Below are positions 44,191 to 53,003 of a stretch of DNA of 64,000 bases, piece by piece; the stretch's first letter is position 1; the number at the start of each line of letters is the position of its first letter. The notes under the pieces were generated by a model. It worked only from the letters and a program-made list of their open reading frames with translations. It did not search any database and was not told the DNA's origin. The stretch is from NCBI GenBank assembly GCA_003331585.1, contig QOPG01000002.1, positions 1 through 64,000 of the forward strand. The letters run 5' to 3'. Source of the DNA: Gammaproteobacteria bacterium. Lineage in GTDB: Bacteria > Pseudomonadota > Gammaproteobacteria > Steroidobacterales > Woeseiaceae. Made by a program: the position numbers and the translations under genes.

Positions 44191-45297
44191 ATGATACTTA
44201 CAAATAGAGAAAAAGAAGTAATCAATGAGATATCAAAAAACCCAGAAATAACACAGATAGAGTTATCAAAAAAACTGGGTATATCGAGATCTTCAGTTGC
44301 TGTACATATTATGAATCTCAATAAAAAAGGATTCATTAAAGGAAGGAAATACATTTTAGGTAATGAATCTTCTGTCATAGTGATTGGTGGTTCAAATGTT
44401 GATATTCACGGGATATCAGATAGTAAAATAAAGTTTAGTGATTCCAATCCAGGGAAAATATATGTATCACCAGGAGGGGTAGCTAGAAATATCGCTGAAA
44501 ATTTATGTCAAATGAACTTATCTTGTAAATTAATATCTGCCATAGGCAGAGACTCCCATGGGGAGATGTTACTAACCCAAAACATAGAAGCTGGAATTGA
44601 CACAAGATATATAATTAAACACGAGAGATATCCTACTTCATCCTATCTTTCTATTGTTGATGACACAGGAGAGATGGTTGGCGCGATATCAGATATGGAT
44701 ATCATTTCAACTATTACTCCTAATTATCTAGAGTCAATTAAAAAAGTTGTCATGATGGCTGAAGTTATATGCCTAGATACCAACTTAAATGAAGATTCAA
44801 TAGAATATATTTTTAATACATTTGGTAATATCCCTATATTTGTAGATCCTGTTTCTGCAAAAAAAGCAAAAAAGATACTTCCCTTCATCAGCAAAATTAG
44901 CACTTTGAAACCAAATATTAACGAGGCAGAAGAATTATCAAACATAAAAATAAAGAACAAAAAAGATTTGAATCGTGTATCAAGCTGGTTTCATGAAAAA
45001 GGCCTTGATCAACTTTTTATCTCATTAGGGAGCAAGGGATTATTTTATTCGAATAAAAATGAATCTGGATCCGAAGAACCGAAAAATAAAAAAAATAGAG
45101 TGAAAAATGTTTCAGGTGCTGGAGATACCTTAATGGCATCACTAATCCACTCCTATAAAAAGGGGTATGAAATCAGAGAAACTGCCAGAAATGCGTTAAT
45201 CGCAGCTTCTATCTCAATTGGAGATCAAAATTCAATCAGCAGGAGCTTATCTGCCGATAAAATAAAAAGAGAATACAATGAACAATATGCACAATAG
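44191..45297 (+). CDS. psuK: Pseudouridine kinase with N-terminal HTH domain
   Basis: This 368-residue protein has two parts. Residues ~1-60 form a winged-helix DNA-binding domain (TQIELSKKLGISRSSVAVHIMNLNKKGFI). Residues ~61-360 form a PfkB-type kinase: VIVIGGSNVDIHG, PGGVARNIAENL, and VSGAGDTLMASL with the catalytic Asp. The same architecture occurs in E. coli YeiI. The psuG gene overlaps its end by 20 bp, so the substrate is probably pseudouridine. The HTH may regulate its own operon. No clear Shine-Dalgarno is seen before the ATG. Confidence 0.88.
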   Translation: MILTNREKEVINEISKNPEITQIELSKKLGISRSSVAVHIMNLNKKGFIKGRKYILGNESSVIVIGGSNVDIHGISDSKIKFSDSNPGKIYVSPGGVARNIAENLCQMNLSCKLISAIGRDSHGEMLLTQNIEAGIDTRYIIKHERYPTSSYLSIVDDTGEMVGAISDMDIISTITPNYLESIKKVVMMAEVICLDTNLNEDSIEYIFNTFGNIPIFVDPVSAKKAKKILPFISKISTLKPNINEAEELSNIKIKNKKDLNRVSSWFHEKGLDQLFISLGSKGLFYSNKNESGSEEPKNKKNRVKNVSGAGDTLMASLIHSYKKGYEIRETARNALIAASISIGDQNSISRSLSADKIKREYNEQYAQ

Positions 45298-46225
45298 CAA
45301 ATTTGATTCTTATCTGGATATAAATTCAGAAGTACAAAATGCAATCGATAATAGAGAGCCAATTGTTGCTCTAGAATCCACTATTATTTGTCACGGGATG
45401 CCGTTTCCAAAAAATTTAGAAACAGCAATCGAAGTTGAAAGTGTTGTAAGAGAAAATGGCGGAATTCCTGCTACGATAGCTATATTAGATGGTCGTCTTA
45501 AGGTTGGAATAAGCAACGAAGAAATGCAATTTCTCGCTGAAAAAGGAAAAAATATAAAAAAGGTAAGTCGTCGTGATATTCCATTTTGTCTAGCCAATAA
45601 AGATCATGGCGCTACAACTGTTGCTGCAACAATGATTATATCATCTTTAGCTAATATCCCCATCTTTGCAACCGGTGGTATAGGCGGTGTTCACCGTGAC
45701 ATAAACGATTCCTTGGATATTTCAGCAGATCTTCAAGAACTAGCACAAACCAATGTTGCTGTAATATGCTCAGGTGTTAAATCAATACTAGATATCCCAA
45801 AAACCCTGGAGTACCTTGAAACTTTCGGAATTCCTGTGATCGGTTACAAAACAAAAACTATGCCTGCTTTTTATAACAGTTCCAGTGACAGCACTCTTGA
45901 TCATATGTGTAATAAACCAGAAGAAATAGCAAAGATCATAAGCATAAAATGGGATATTCCGCAAAAAGGTGGAATTGTTATAGCTAATCCAATACCAGAA
46001 AAATACTCTATTGATAAAAAAGAGATCGATTCTGTGATTGAAGATGCATTGATTGAAATGAAAAAACAAAACATCACAGGAAAGAAAACAACCCCATTTT
46101 TATTGGAAAGAGTGGCAAAACAAACAGAAGGAAAAAGTTTAAAATCAAATATTCAGCTTGTATTGAGTAATGTTTCACTTGCTACTAAAATCTCAAAAGA
46201 ATTCAACCAAATGAGTAGAGGTTAA
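45278..46225 (+). CDS. psuG: PsuG, pseudouridine-5'-phosphate glycosidase
   Basis: This enzyme cleaves the C-C bond of pseudouridine 5'-phosphate to give uracil and ribose 5-phosphate. It is 315 residues long. Catalytic residues by family are Glu33 (ALESTIICHGMPFP) and Lys168 (CSGVKSILD). RRDIPFCL, NKDHGATTVAATM, ATGGIGGVHR and GYKTKTMPAFY complete the pattern. It starts 20 bp inside psuK and ends 2 nt before the dioxygenase gene, so the three genes form one tight operon. Confidence 0.95.
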   Translation: MNNMHNSKFDSYLDINSEVQNAIDNREPIVALESTIICHGMPFPKNLETAIEVESVVRENGGIPATIAILDGRLKVGISNEEMQFLAEKGKNIKKVSRRDIPFCLANKDHGATTVAATMIISSLANIPIFATGGIGGVHRDINDSLDISADLQELAQTNVAVICSGVKSILDIPKTLEYLETFGIPVIGYKTKTMPAFYNSSSDSTLDHMCNKPEEIAKIISIKWDIPQKGGIVIANPIPEKYSIDKKEIDSVIEDALIEMKKQNITGKKTTPFLLERVAKQTEGKSLKSNIQLVLSNVSLATKISKEFNQMSRG

Positions 46226-46227
46226 TC

Positions 46228-47208
46228 GTGAGCAAAAATCAGTCAATCCCTTCGATTGATATTAACTCTTTCTTAAATGGAACAGATGAAGAAAGAGATA
46301 AAATTGGACGACTCGTTGATGAAATATGCAGTCAAGTCGGATTCCTAAAAATCAAAAATCATTGCATCGAAGAAAAAATTATTAATGATATGTGGTCGGT
46401 GTCTGAAGAGTTTTTTTCAAATACCGAAAATGAAAAAAATAAAGCTAAACCAATTGATAATAGCTCACCCAGAGGTTACTTCCCTATGCAGTCAGAAACT
46501 CTGACTAAATCAAGAGGTATTGAAACACCGCCGGACCTTAAGGAAGCATTTAGTATTGGACCATTAAATTCACCAGCTACCAAAAACAAAAATAATGATT
46601 TTTTTTATGGGGAGAATATCTGGCCATCCAGCCCCTCAAGTTTCAAAAAAGTATGGATAGATTATTACCAAGCCATGCAACAACTTAGTTTAGAGATTAT
46701 GTCTCTTTTTGCAGTATCTCTTAATTTAGAAAAAGATTATTTTGATAGGTACTATACCCATCACATTAGTGCGCTCAGAGCATTAAACTATCCTCCTACA
46801 AAAACTAAGCAATTGCCAAATCAACAGCGAGCTGGGGCTCATACAGATTATGGCAGTCTCACTATCCTCCTTCCAGATCCAAATGTAGGTGGACTGGAAG
46901 TTAAATATGCAGATGGAACTTGGGTCCCGATTCAGTCAGAAAAAAATACTTTCATAATTAATATTGGTGACATGATGGCGCGATGGACTAATGATCGATG
47001 GGTTTCAACGCTTCATCGAGTAACTAGTTGTAACGAAGAAGCATTGTCGCCCAAAAGAAGGCAATCAATTGCATACTTTCAAAATCCAAATTTTGATGCT
47101 GAAATTTCATGTCTTCCAACCTGTCTCGATAAGAATAATCAATCCAAATATCAAGATATTGAGGCAGGTCTATACCTAATGGATCGATTTAAAGCCACAA
47201 TCAACTAA
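46228..47208 (+). CDS. Fe(II)/2-oxoglutarate dioxygenase coupled to psuKG
   Basis: This 326-residue isopenicillin-N-synthase-like oxygenase starts at GTG. The iron ligands are His205-x-Asp207 (GAHTDYG) and His263 (TLHRVTS). Arg278 and Ser280 (RRQSIAY) bind 2-oxoglutarate. It begins 2 nt after the psuG stop, so it is very probably cotranslated with pseudouridine salvage. Thymine hydroxylase belongs to the same fold family, so a pyrimidine or modified-nucleoside substrate is a reasonable guess but not shown. It is convergent with the MFS gene, 6 bp apart. Confidence 0.87.
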   Translation: MSKNQSIPSIDINSFLNGTDEERDKIGRLVDEICSQVGFLKIKNHCIEEKIINDMWSVSEEFFSNTENEKNKAKPIDNSSPRGYFPMQSETLTKSRGIETPPDLKEAFSIGPLNSPATKNKNNDFFYGENIWPSSPSSFKKVWIDYYQAMQQLSLEIMSLFAVSLNLEKDYFDRYYTHHISALRALNYPPTKTKQLPNQQRAGAHTDYGSLTILLPDPNVGGLEVKYADGTWVPIQSEKNTFIINIGDMMARWTNDRWVSTLHRVTSCNEEALSPKRRQSIAYFQNPNFDAEISCLPTCLDKNNQSKYQDIEAGLYLMDRFKATIN

Positions 47209-47214
47209 GCAAAA

Positions 47215-48390
47215 TTATTTTTCCAATAATTGAGGTGAATATTGCTCCAACTTATTTCTCATTATTAGATATACCACAATGCTCAAACCAGTAAAAATCA
47301 TACACATTACAAAAACTGCACTATAACTATAATTAGCTCCCAGTATTGTGGCGGCTATGTTGGGCCCAACAATTTGCCCCATCCCCTGAGCCCCAGGCAT
47401 CAGAGCAGAAAAAGAACCTTCTCGGTCAATAGTTGCAACAGTCGCCATTTGAAATACATCAGTGAAAATCCATAGAAAATTAAACATAAAGACACTAATC
47501 AAAAGATTAGTATCAGTTATTCCGCCAATCAATAACCCTACAATTATCATCATACCTATGGAGGCACCAACAAAAGGTTTTACAATTCCGTAAAGATTAT
47601 TTGCAATAGCAGCAAACCCACAACCAACTAGCGTGAGCAAAGATCCCCAAAATAGAACTCCGCCTGTCCAAGATTGTGATATTCCATAACTAAAACTAGC
47701 TAACTCTATATATACCCAGTAAGCACCAATGTTTATATAGGCTAAAAATATTGCTCCCATTGCAAGCCACAAAATATATTTTGGAACATCAGGTATTGAT
47801 GAAGTTTCTTTATCACTTTTAATTTGACTCATAATCCCATACGGAACAATCCACTTGATAAATAATAGGCTGATTGAGATAGCAATTATGAAAAACCAGT
47901 ATATTCCATCCATGGATAGTTGAGGAAGGACTCTCATTTCCATGGCTTGTGAAAAAGCAAATGCAAATAAAAAAAGATTAAAAGCCCTGACTGGTTTTAT
48001 TGTCGCTCCCAATGCGGCAACAGCAACACCAGTATATATACCATTCCCTATGCCAGAGAGAACTCTCAACCATAAAACTATCTCATATTGTTCAAATATT
48101 GTGCATAGATAATTTGCAAATATTGTGATCAAAGCACCATAAATGACTAGATACCTCCTATTCATTCTGGATATGATAAAGGCGACAACTACAGCACCTA
48201 GTGATAAACCTCCCATATCAGCCCCTGCAACTCTCCCAACTTGTTCGGCAGTAAATCCAAGTTTTTCTGACCAAGCCGAGCTGATAACTGGAATCCCTAC
48301 CATTACACCATAACCAACAAGCCCCATATACAAGGATAGTGTTACAGATCTCCAGTCATCAAATTTTGTTTTTGTTTGATTAATTTCCAT
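47215..48390 (-). CDS. Major facilitator superfamily transporter
   Basis: This is a 12-helix permease of ~391 residues. GAVVVAFIISRMNRRYLVIYGA carries the loop 2-3 MFS motif in weak form, and LRVLSGIGNGIYTGVAVAALG is helix 4. The ATG at 48390 is preferred because GAGGG (48400-48404) lies 9 nt upstream; an ATG at 48399 directly abuts that GAGGG. The gene begins close behind tRNA-Arg and is convergent with the psuKG-dioxygenase operon. The substrate is unknown. Confidence 0.83.
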   Translation of the reverse strand: MEINQTKTKFDDWRSVTLSLYMGLVGYGVMVGIPVISSAWSEKLGFTAEQVGRVAGADMGGLSLGAVVVAFIISRMNRRYLVIYGALITIFANYLCTIFEQYEIVLWLRVLSGIGNGIYTGVAVAALGATIKPVRAFNLFLFAFAFSQAMEMRVLPQLSMDGIYWFFIIAISISLLFIKWIVPYGIMSQIKSDKETSSIPDVPKYILWLAMGAIFLAYINIGAYWVYIELASFSYGISQSWTGGVLFWGSLLTLVGCGFAAIANNLYGIVKPFVGASIGMMIIVGLLIGGITDTNLLISVFMFNFLWIFTDVFQMATVATIDREGSFSALMPGAQGMGQIVGPNIAATILGANYSYSAVFVMCMIFTGLSIVVYLIMRNKLEQYSPQLLEK

Positions 48391-48409
48391 ATATTCCATC
48401 CCTCAATAT

Positions 48410-48486
48410 TGGCGCGCCCGGAGAGATTCGAACTCCCGACCACCTGGTTCGAAGCCAGGTACTCTATCCAACTGAGCTACGGGCGC
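48410..48486 (-). tRNA. tRNA-Arg (anticodon UCG)
   Basis: This 77-nt cloverleaf includes an encoded CCA. The acceptor stem GCGCCCG pairs with CGGGCGC and the discriminator is G. The D arm is GCTCAGTTGGATAGAGT. The anticodon arm is CCTGG-CTTCGAA-CCAGG, giving anticodon TCG, which reads CGA and other CGN codons. The T arm GGGAG-TTCGAAT-CTCTC has the expected TTCGA. It closely resembles bacterial tRNA-Arg(ACG) in the arms. It lies between the methyltransferase gene and the MFS gene, same strand. Confidence 0.95.
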
Positions 48487-48531
48487 ATAATTTGTGTAAA
48501 TATTGTTCCTTCTGAACAATTGTATCTTAGA

Positions 48532-49914
48532 CTAAGTACTTTTTTTTGAAATCACAAAACTTTCATTATTGAAGTAAAGACCACCATATTCTTTTAATGT
48601 TTCTGCTGTTATTTTTAAGTACTCATTAGACTCTATTATCGGTTGTATTTGATCGTCACCAATTTGATTTACATACACGGCTGCATTCCAAGCAGCAAAT
48701 AATGTTGAGGTACCGATACTGTCTTCAAGCTCATTAGACATGACATGCATATTGTAACGAATTAAGGATTTTTCATCAGAACCTGATAAAAAATTATAGT
48801 TTTTTGACTCTCTTCCTAATTCGGTTTTTACTGCTTTAGTTAATTTATGCCTATCAACTGGAAAAGGATTTTCATCAGGCCAAATTTTACGAATTAGTTG
48901 TAATGCAGGATCATTGCCATATGATTGAACTCCAAGTAACCTTCCATTACTTGATAATGCTCTTGAAAGAGGTGCTAATACATTTTTTGCCTTTATTCTT
49001 GCACTAACTCTTGCTCTCCATGGCTGGGAAGCAATAATCAAATCATAGTTACCTTCAACTTGCCCTGGCTTTGGTATCACATCATTTAATAAAAATTTAT
49101 GATCTTTTCGGTAAATCACCATGACAGAGGGTCTAATGTAAATTGGGTTGCCGGTTAGTTTACTGGATTTAACTTTCCACCCATCAATTAGAAATTCATT
49201 CAAATCTCTTAATTGTTCTCCATATTGGTGGGAGCTTTCTCCATCTAACTCAACATTTTGCCAATTTAAAGCAGCCGCTAGATCGATATTTTTTGGTCTG
49301 AGCCAAGGTGCTTCAGAATAATGCATATTGGTAACTACAATCACAGTTGCGGGATGCTCCACAAATCTATCTGATAACTTAGATAAAGAGATTCGAACAT
49401 CTTCTAAACTTATTTCTTTTGCGACTACAAGAAACGGCATTATAGGATATCTCCTGTGCAACGCTCTAAGAAGATGAGATAAAATAGTAGCGTCCCCCAT
49501 TCCAGCATCGAACAATTTTAGTGCTGGCGGAGTTGGTTTTAGATATTTCAACTCTTTAGCGGCCCTCTGAGCAATCTGCCATTTTTCATTGGTTGTATTG
49601 ATGAAAGAGAGATAATTTTGACGATTATCATAGAAACGTTTTGTTTTATCTGATTCAGAATTTTCTGTGTTTGAATTTTTTTTAACGACTTCAGTATTTT
49701 CACTGGAAACTTTTTTTATCTCAGATTGACTCTTGTTTGAAATAAATTGTCTTATTTTCTTACTTGTTTTTAAAGTAACGTCATTGCCATTTCTTAAGCG
49801 TGATACTAATTTTCCGTCATTTACTGATAATCTTCCAAATGTAGAGATAGCCATTTTGTGTTCATTGCAAAAGGCTTCAATTACTTCAAGTAAATTTTTT
49901 ATCTCGTATGACAT
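48532..49914 (-). CDS. HTH-SAM-dependent methyltransferase fusion
   Basis: This is a 460-residue protein of unusual make-up. Residues ~1-60 look like a small DNA-binding or repressor-like domain (ISTFGRLSVNDGKLVSRLRNGN...LKTSKKIRQF). A charged, low-complexity linker follows (~61-92). The rest is a methyltransferase-like domain, with a SAM-binding motif I at 134-143 (LFDAGMGDAT) and a later YDLIIASQPWRARVSAR strand. The substrate is unknown. Similar N-termini occur, from memory, in alphaproteobacterial proteins. No operon partner is visible. Confidence 0.65.
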   Translation of the reverse strand: MSYEIKNLLEVIEAFCNEHKMAISTFGRLSVNDGKLVSRLRNGNDVTLKTSKKIRQFISNKSQSEIKKVSSENTEVVKKNSNTENSESDKTKRFYDNRQNYLSFINTTNEKWQIAQRAAKELKYLKPTPPALKLFDAGMGDATILSHLLRALHRRYPIMPFLVVAKEISLEDVRISLSKLSDRFVEHPATVIVVTNMHYSEAPWLRPKNIDLAAALNWQNVELDGESSHQYGEQLRDLNEFLIDGWKVKSSKLTGNPIYIRPSVMVIYRKDHKFLLNDVIPKPGQVEGNYDLIIASQPWRARVSARIKAKNVLAPLSRALSSNGRLLGVQSYGNDPALQLIRKIWPDENPFPVDRHKLTKAVKTELGRESKNYNFLSGSDEKSLIRYNMHVMSNELEDSIGTSTLFAAWNAAVYVNQIGDDQIQPIIESNEYLKITAETLKEYGGLYFNNESFVISKKST

Positions 49915-50073
49915 AATTTATTTTAAATTGAATAAGTGGGCAATATACCATTTATTTTCTTTAATAAATATCTTTTATATGATTTGTTTAAAATTTCCTA
50001 CTGACCAAACACTTATAATGATTGGGATTTAGGGATTTATGAAAAATATTTGCCCACTTTTCTTAGATGTAAT

Positions 50074-50853
50074 TTATCCAGAAGCTGCAATCATCCCACC
50101 GTCAACTACTATAGTTTGTCCGCATACCCATGATGAAGCTCTTGAGCATAAATACATAGCTGTCCCTGCTATATCTTCTGGTGAACCCATACGTTTTATA
50201 GGTATTTTTTTTATAACTTCTGCAGAAAGCGCTTCATTCTTAGCAATATGGGATGTCATTTTACTGGGAAAGAATCCTGGCGCGATTGCATTTACATTTA
50301 TATTGTTTCTCGCCAAATCAGCACCTAAATGCCTAGTTAAATGAATAAGTGCTGATTTGCTTGAGGAATAGGAATAAGTTGGCATTAACGGATGTGTGAT
50401 GCCATTTATCGATGCGATATTTATTATTCGAGATGGATCATCTTCTTTCCCAGATTTTTTTAATAATGGAAGAAATTTCTGTGTTAAGAAAAATGGGGAT
50501 TTTAGATTTATATCCATTACTTTATCCCACCCCTTCTCTGGAAAATCTTCAAAAGATGAAGCCCATGCAGTTCCAGCATTATTTATCAATATATCTATTT
50601 TTGATTCATAACTGCAGATCTCTTCGAACAATCTATTTATTCCGTCGTTATCTGAAAGATCAGCTTGAATTGCTATACATTCACCGTTTGATGAAAATTC
50701 TTCACATTTTTCTTCTAGGGCATCTGCTTTTCTTGATGTGATATATGTTTTTACACCATTTTGAACGAAGGCTTCAGCAATCATTGCACCTATCCCACTA
50801 GATCCACCTGTTATGATTGCCGTTTTTCCCTCAATTGAAAATAAGTTTTTCAT
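50074..50853 (-). CDS. Short-chain dehydrogenase/reductase
   Basis: This classical SDR has 259 residues. The cofactor motif is TGGSSGIG (15-22), then NNAG (91-94). The catalytic residues are Ser148, Tyr162 and Lys166 (YSYSSSK). It ends with CGQTIVVDGGM. NADP use is possible given Arg41 after the second strand, but the substrate is unknown. It lies 10 nt downstream of the class V aminotransferase-like gene and is the last gene of the KorAB-associated run. Confidence 0.88.
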   Translation of the reverse strand: MKNLFSIEGKTAIITGGSSGIGAMIAEAFVQNGVKTYITSRKADALEEKCEEFSSNGECIAIQADLSDNDGINRLFEEICSYESKIDILINNAGTAWASSFEDFPEKGWDKVMDINLKSPFFLTQKFLPLLKKSGKEDDPSRIINIASINGITHPLMPTYSYSSSKSALIHLTRHLGADLARNNINVNAIAPGFFPSKMTSHIAKNEALSAEVIKKIPIKRMGSPEDIAGTAMYLCSRASSWVCGQTIVVDGGMIAASG

Positions 50854-50863
50854 AAAATGCCTA

Positions 50864-52141
50864 TCATTGTTTTGTTGTAAGAATACTTTCTAATATTTTT
50901 AAGAACTCTTTTATTTCTTCTATAGAGTTATAATGCACGGGTCCTGTTCTGATGACACCTCCATTCTCATATAGACCAAGACTTTTCACCACCTCGATAG
51001 CATAGCTGTGACCACTCCAAACAAAGATATTATTCTTTCCCAGTTCAGTCGCAATCTCTTCAGGATGGACTCCATCCACACTAAAAGAAACAGTTGGTAG
51101 TCTTCTGTCCATTGCATCTGATTGTGTTATTCCCTGAATCTTAATTTTTTTTAAATTAATTAGACCTTCTATTAAATATAAAGTTAATAATTTTTCATAC
51201 TCAAACAAATAATCCAGCGCTGCATGAACATATTTTGTGCGCTGACGATCAAAAGCATGTTCTTTTTGAAATTGTCCTGCGAACTCTTTACCAATCCAAG
51301 CAAAATAATCAACAGCTGCAGTGGTCCCAGCCATTCCTTCGTGACTCTGTGTTCCTGTTTCGAAAGACCCTGGAAGTTCTGATGTGGCAGGTCTCACTTT
51401 ATAAGGTTGAAGCGTTTGCATTATTTCTTTTCTGCCCCAGAGAATACCTTGATGTGGGCCAAAAAATTTGTAAGAGGAGCAAACAAGAAAGTCACAATCA
51501 ATCTCCTGCACATCTATTGCAACATGAGGAGCTAATTGAACGGCATCTATATACGTCAAAATTTTCTCATTTTTTGCTTTTTTACATATTGTTTTAATAT
51601 CATTTATTGTTCCAATTAGATTACTAGCACCCCCAACACAAATAATTCTGGTTTTTTCAGAGAATAATTCATCTAATTGATTTAAATCGAATTCAAAGGT
51701 TTCTTTATCAAAAGTTAGCCACTTTACTTTTAATCCTATGTCTTCCGCTAAAAGCAACCATGGGGATATATTTGCATCATGATCCATTTTTGAAAGAATA
51801 ATCTCATCACCTTCCTTAAAAAGACGGCCTATAGATCGAGAAATATGCAAAGTAAGAGTGGTCATATTTTGACCAAAAATAATTTCTTCCTTATACCGTG
51901 CATTGAGAAAATCAGCCATACTTTGATGAAATTCATCTAATATTTTATCAACACGATTGGATGTTTCGAATCCTCCCTGAATATTTGCATTTGATTCAAT
52001 CATGCATTTTTTCATAGCATCAGCGACCTCTGTAGGCACTTGGGTCCCAGCTGGATTATCAAAATAAATTCGTTTTCGGCCAGAATCTTCTATTGATAAC
52101 GCAGGAAATTTACTCCTAATAGTTTCCAAATGATAGTTCAT
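50864..52141 (-). CDS. Cysteine desulfurase-like class V aminotransferase family protein
   Basis: This 425-residue fold type I PLP enzyme resembles the VC1184-type cysteine-desulfurase-like group. The ATG at 52141 is chosen because GGGAGGA (52151-52157) lies 9 nt upstream; a TTG at 52162 would encode that site. RIYFDNPAGTQVP opens the protein. Asp199 (YIDAVQLAPH) and Lys225 (CSSYKFFGPHQG) bind PLP. The catalytic cysteine loop of true desulfurases is not evident. It lies 5 nt after the lipoprotein gene. Confidence 0.83.
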   Translation of the reverse strand: MNYHLETIRSKFPALSIEDSGRKRIYFDNPAGTQVPTEVADAMKKCMIESNANIQGGFETSNRVDKILDEFHQSMADFLNARYKEEIIFGQNMTTLTLHISRSIGRLFKEGDEIILSKMDHDANISPWLLLAEDIGLKVKWLTFDKETFEFDLNQLDELFSEKTRIICVGGASNLIGTINDIKTICKKAKNEKILTYIDAVQLAPHVAIDVQEIDCDFLVCSSYKFFGPHQGILWGRKEIMQTLQPYKVRPATSELPGSFETGTQSHEGMAGTTAAVDYFAWIGKEFAGQFQKEHAFDRQRTKYVHAALDYLFEYEKLLTLYLIEGLINLKKIKIQGITQSDAMDRRLPTVSFSVDGVHPEEIATELGKNNIFVWSGHSYAIEVVKSLGLYENGGVIRTGPVHYNSIEEIKEFLKILESILTTKQ

Positions 52142-52146
52142 ATAAT

Positions 52147-52995
52147 TTAATCCTCCCTGCAATAATTAGGGTCATGATTGCCTATAGTTTTGAAGCTCAT
52201 ATATGTTGATGACGCAAGAGTTGCGAAGCCAGGCATTCCATTGTCATTCTGTGTATCTGTAAAGATTGCGTGCTCCACATACATATCATAGTTCTGGCCA
52301 GGCTCTAATTTCCCTGCAGGCACAGAATATTCTGAAGCCTCATAAGTTAAATATCCATTTTTTTCAAAAGGTCGGCCACTGTGGACGATATCCTCTATAT
52401 TGCAACTGTCGATAGCAACAAAAATTGGATCATCCAGTATCTTTTTTGGATCTTTTTTTCCTACACTGAATTCGGGCCAGGTAATAATTAACTCTTTTTC
52501 TGAATCCACTTCATTTATTTCTATTTTTTTTTCATTTTGTATAAAAATAATTTTTGGATGAGGGGGGAATGAAGAATTTTTGTAACTTACAATACTATTT
52601 TTAACCTTACCTTCGGATGTTTCAAAACTAAAACTATAATCTCCCATGGGAAACTCATCCTCAAGACTTTCATAACTATCTAACATTGCACTAATGTACA
52701 TCACATCGCCTATTTCATCAGATTCAGAATATCTGTATTCAAGACTTTTAATTTCACCAGAGATTTGAGGTAGTTGGACACTAGCATTCTTAACTGTTCC
52801 GCCATCTGTTATGAAAATTTCAGCAAAAAATAATGGTTCTAATCGTTGTAGTGAGCCGTCATTAATTTGTTGATATCTTGAGACCTTACCCGTACCAAAA
52901 AAGGTCACATCTTTTTGTGTGAGAATGTTTTGTTTAGTTTCACAGCCTGATGCAAAAAAAAGACATACAGTTAAAGTTCCTAACAGACGGTACAC
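52147..52995 (-). CDS. Uncharacterised lipoprotein
   Basis: I do not recognise this family. The 282-residue protein has a signal sequence with lipobox FASGC (Cys18) and a beta-rich mature part with no clear domain. The C-terminal half has LEPGQNYDMYVEHAIFTDTQNDNGMPGFATLASSTYMSFKT and a single late Cys (PNYCRED). The start is GTG at 52995. It lies 8 nt after korB and 5 nt before the class V gene, so it belongs to the same transcript. That context implies an envelope role linked to the pathway, but nothing specific. Confidence 0.7.
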   Translation of the reverse strand: MYRLLGTLTVCLFFASGCETKQNILTQKDVTFFGTGKVSRYQQINDGSLQRLEPLFFAEIFITDGGTVKNASVQLPQISGEIKSLEYRYSESDEIGDVMYISAMLDSYESLEDEFPMGDYSFSFETSEGKVKNSIVSYKNSSFPPHPKIIFIQNEKKIEINEVDSEKELIITWPEFSVGKKDPKKILDDPIFVAIDSCNIEDIVHSGRPFEKNGYLTYEASEYSVPAGKLEPGQNYDMYVEHAIFTDTQNDNGMPGFATLASSTYMSFKTIGNHDPNYCRED

Positions 52996-53003
52996 AAATT
53001 ACC

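Noticed and set aside
49935-50058. An inverted pair AGTGGGCAATAT (49935-49946) and ATATTTGCCCACT (50046-50058) around a short intergenic region.
   Set aside because: It needs one inserted base, has no transposase or T-run, and one arm lies before the SDR stop by only a few bases. It is probably chance.
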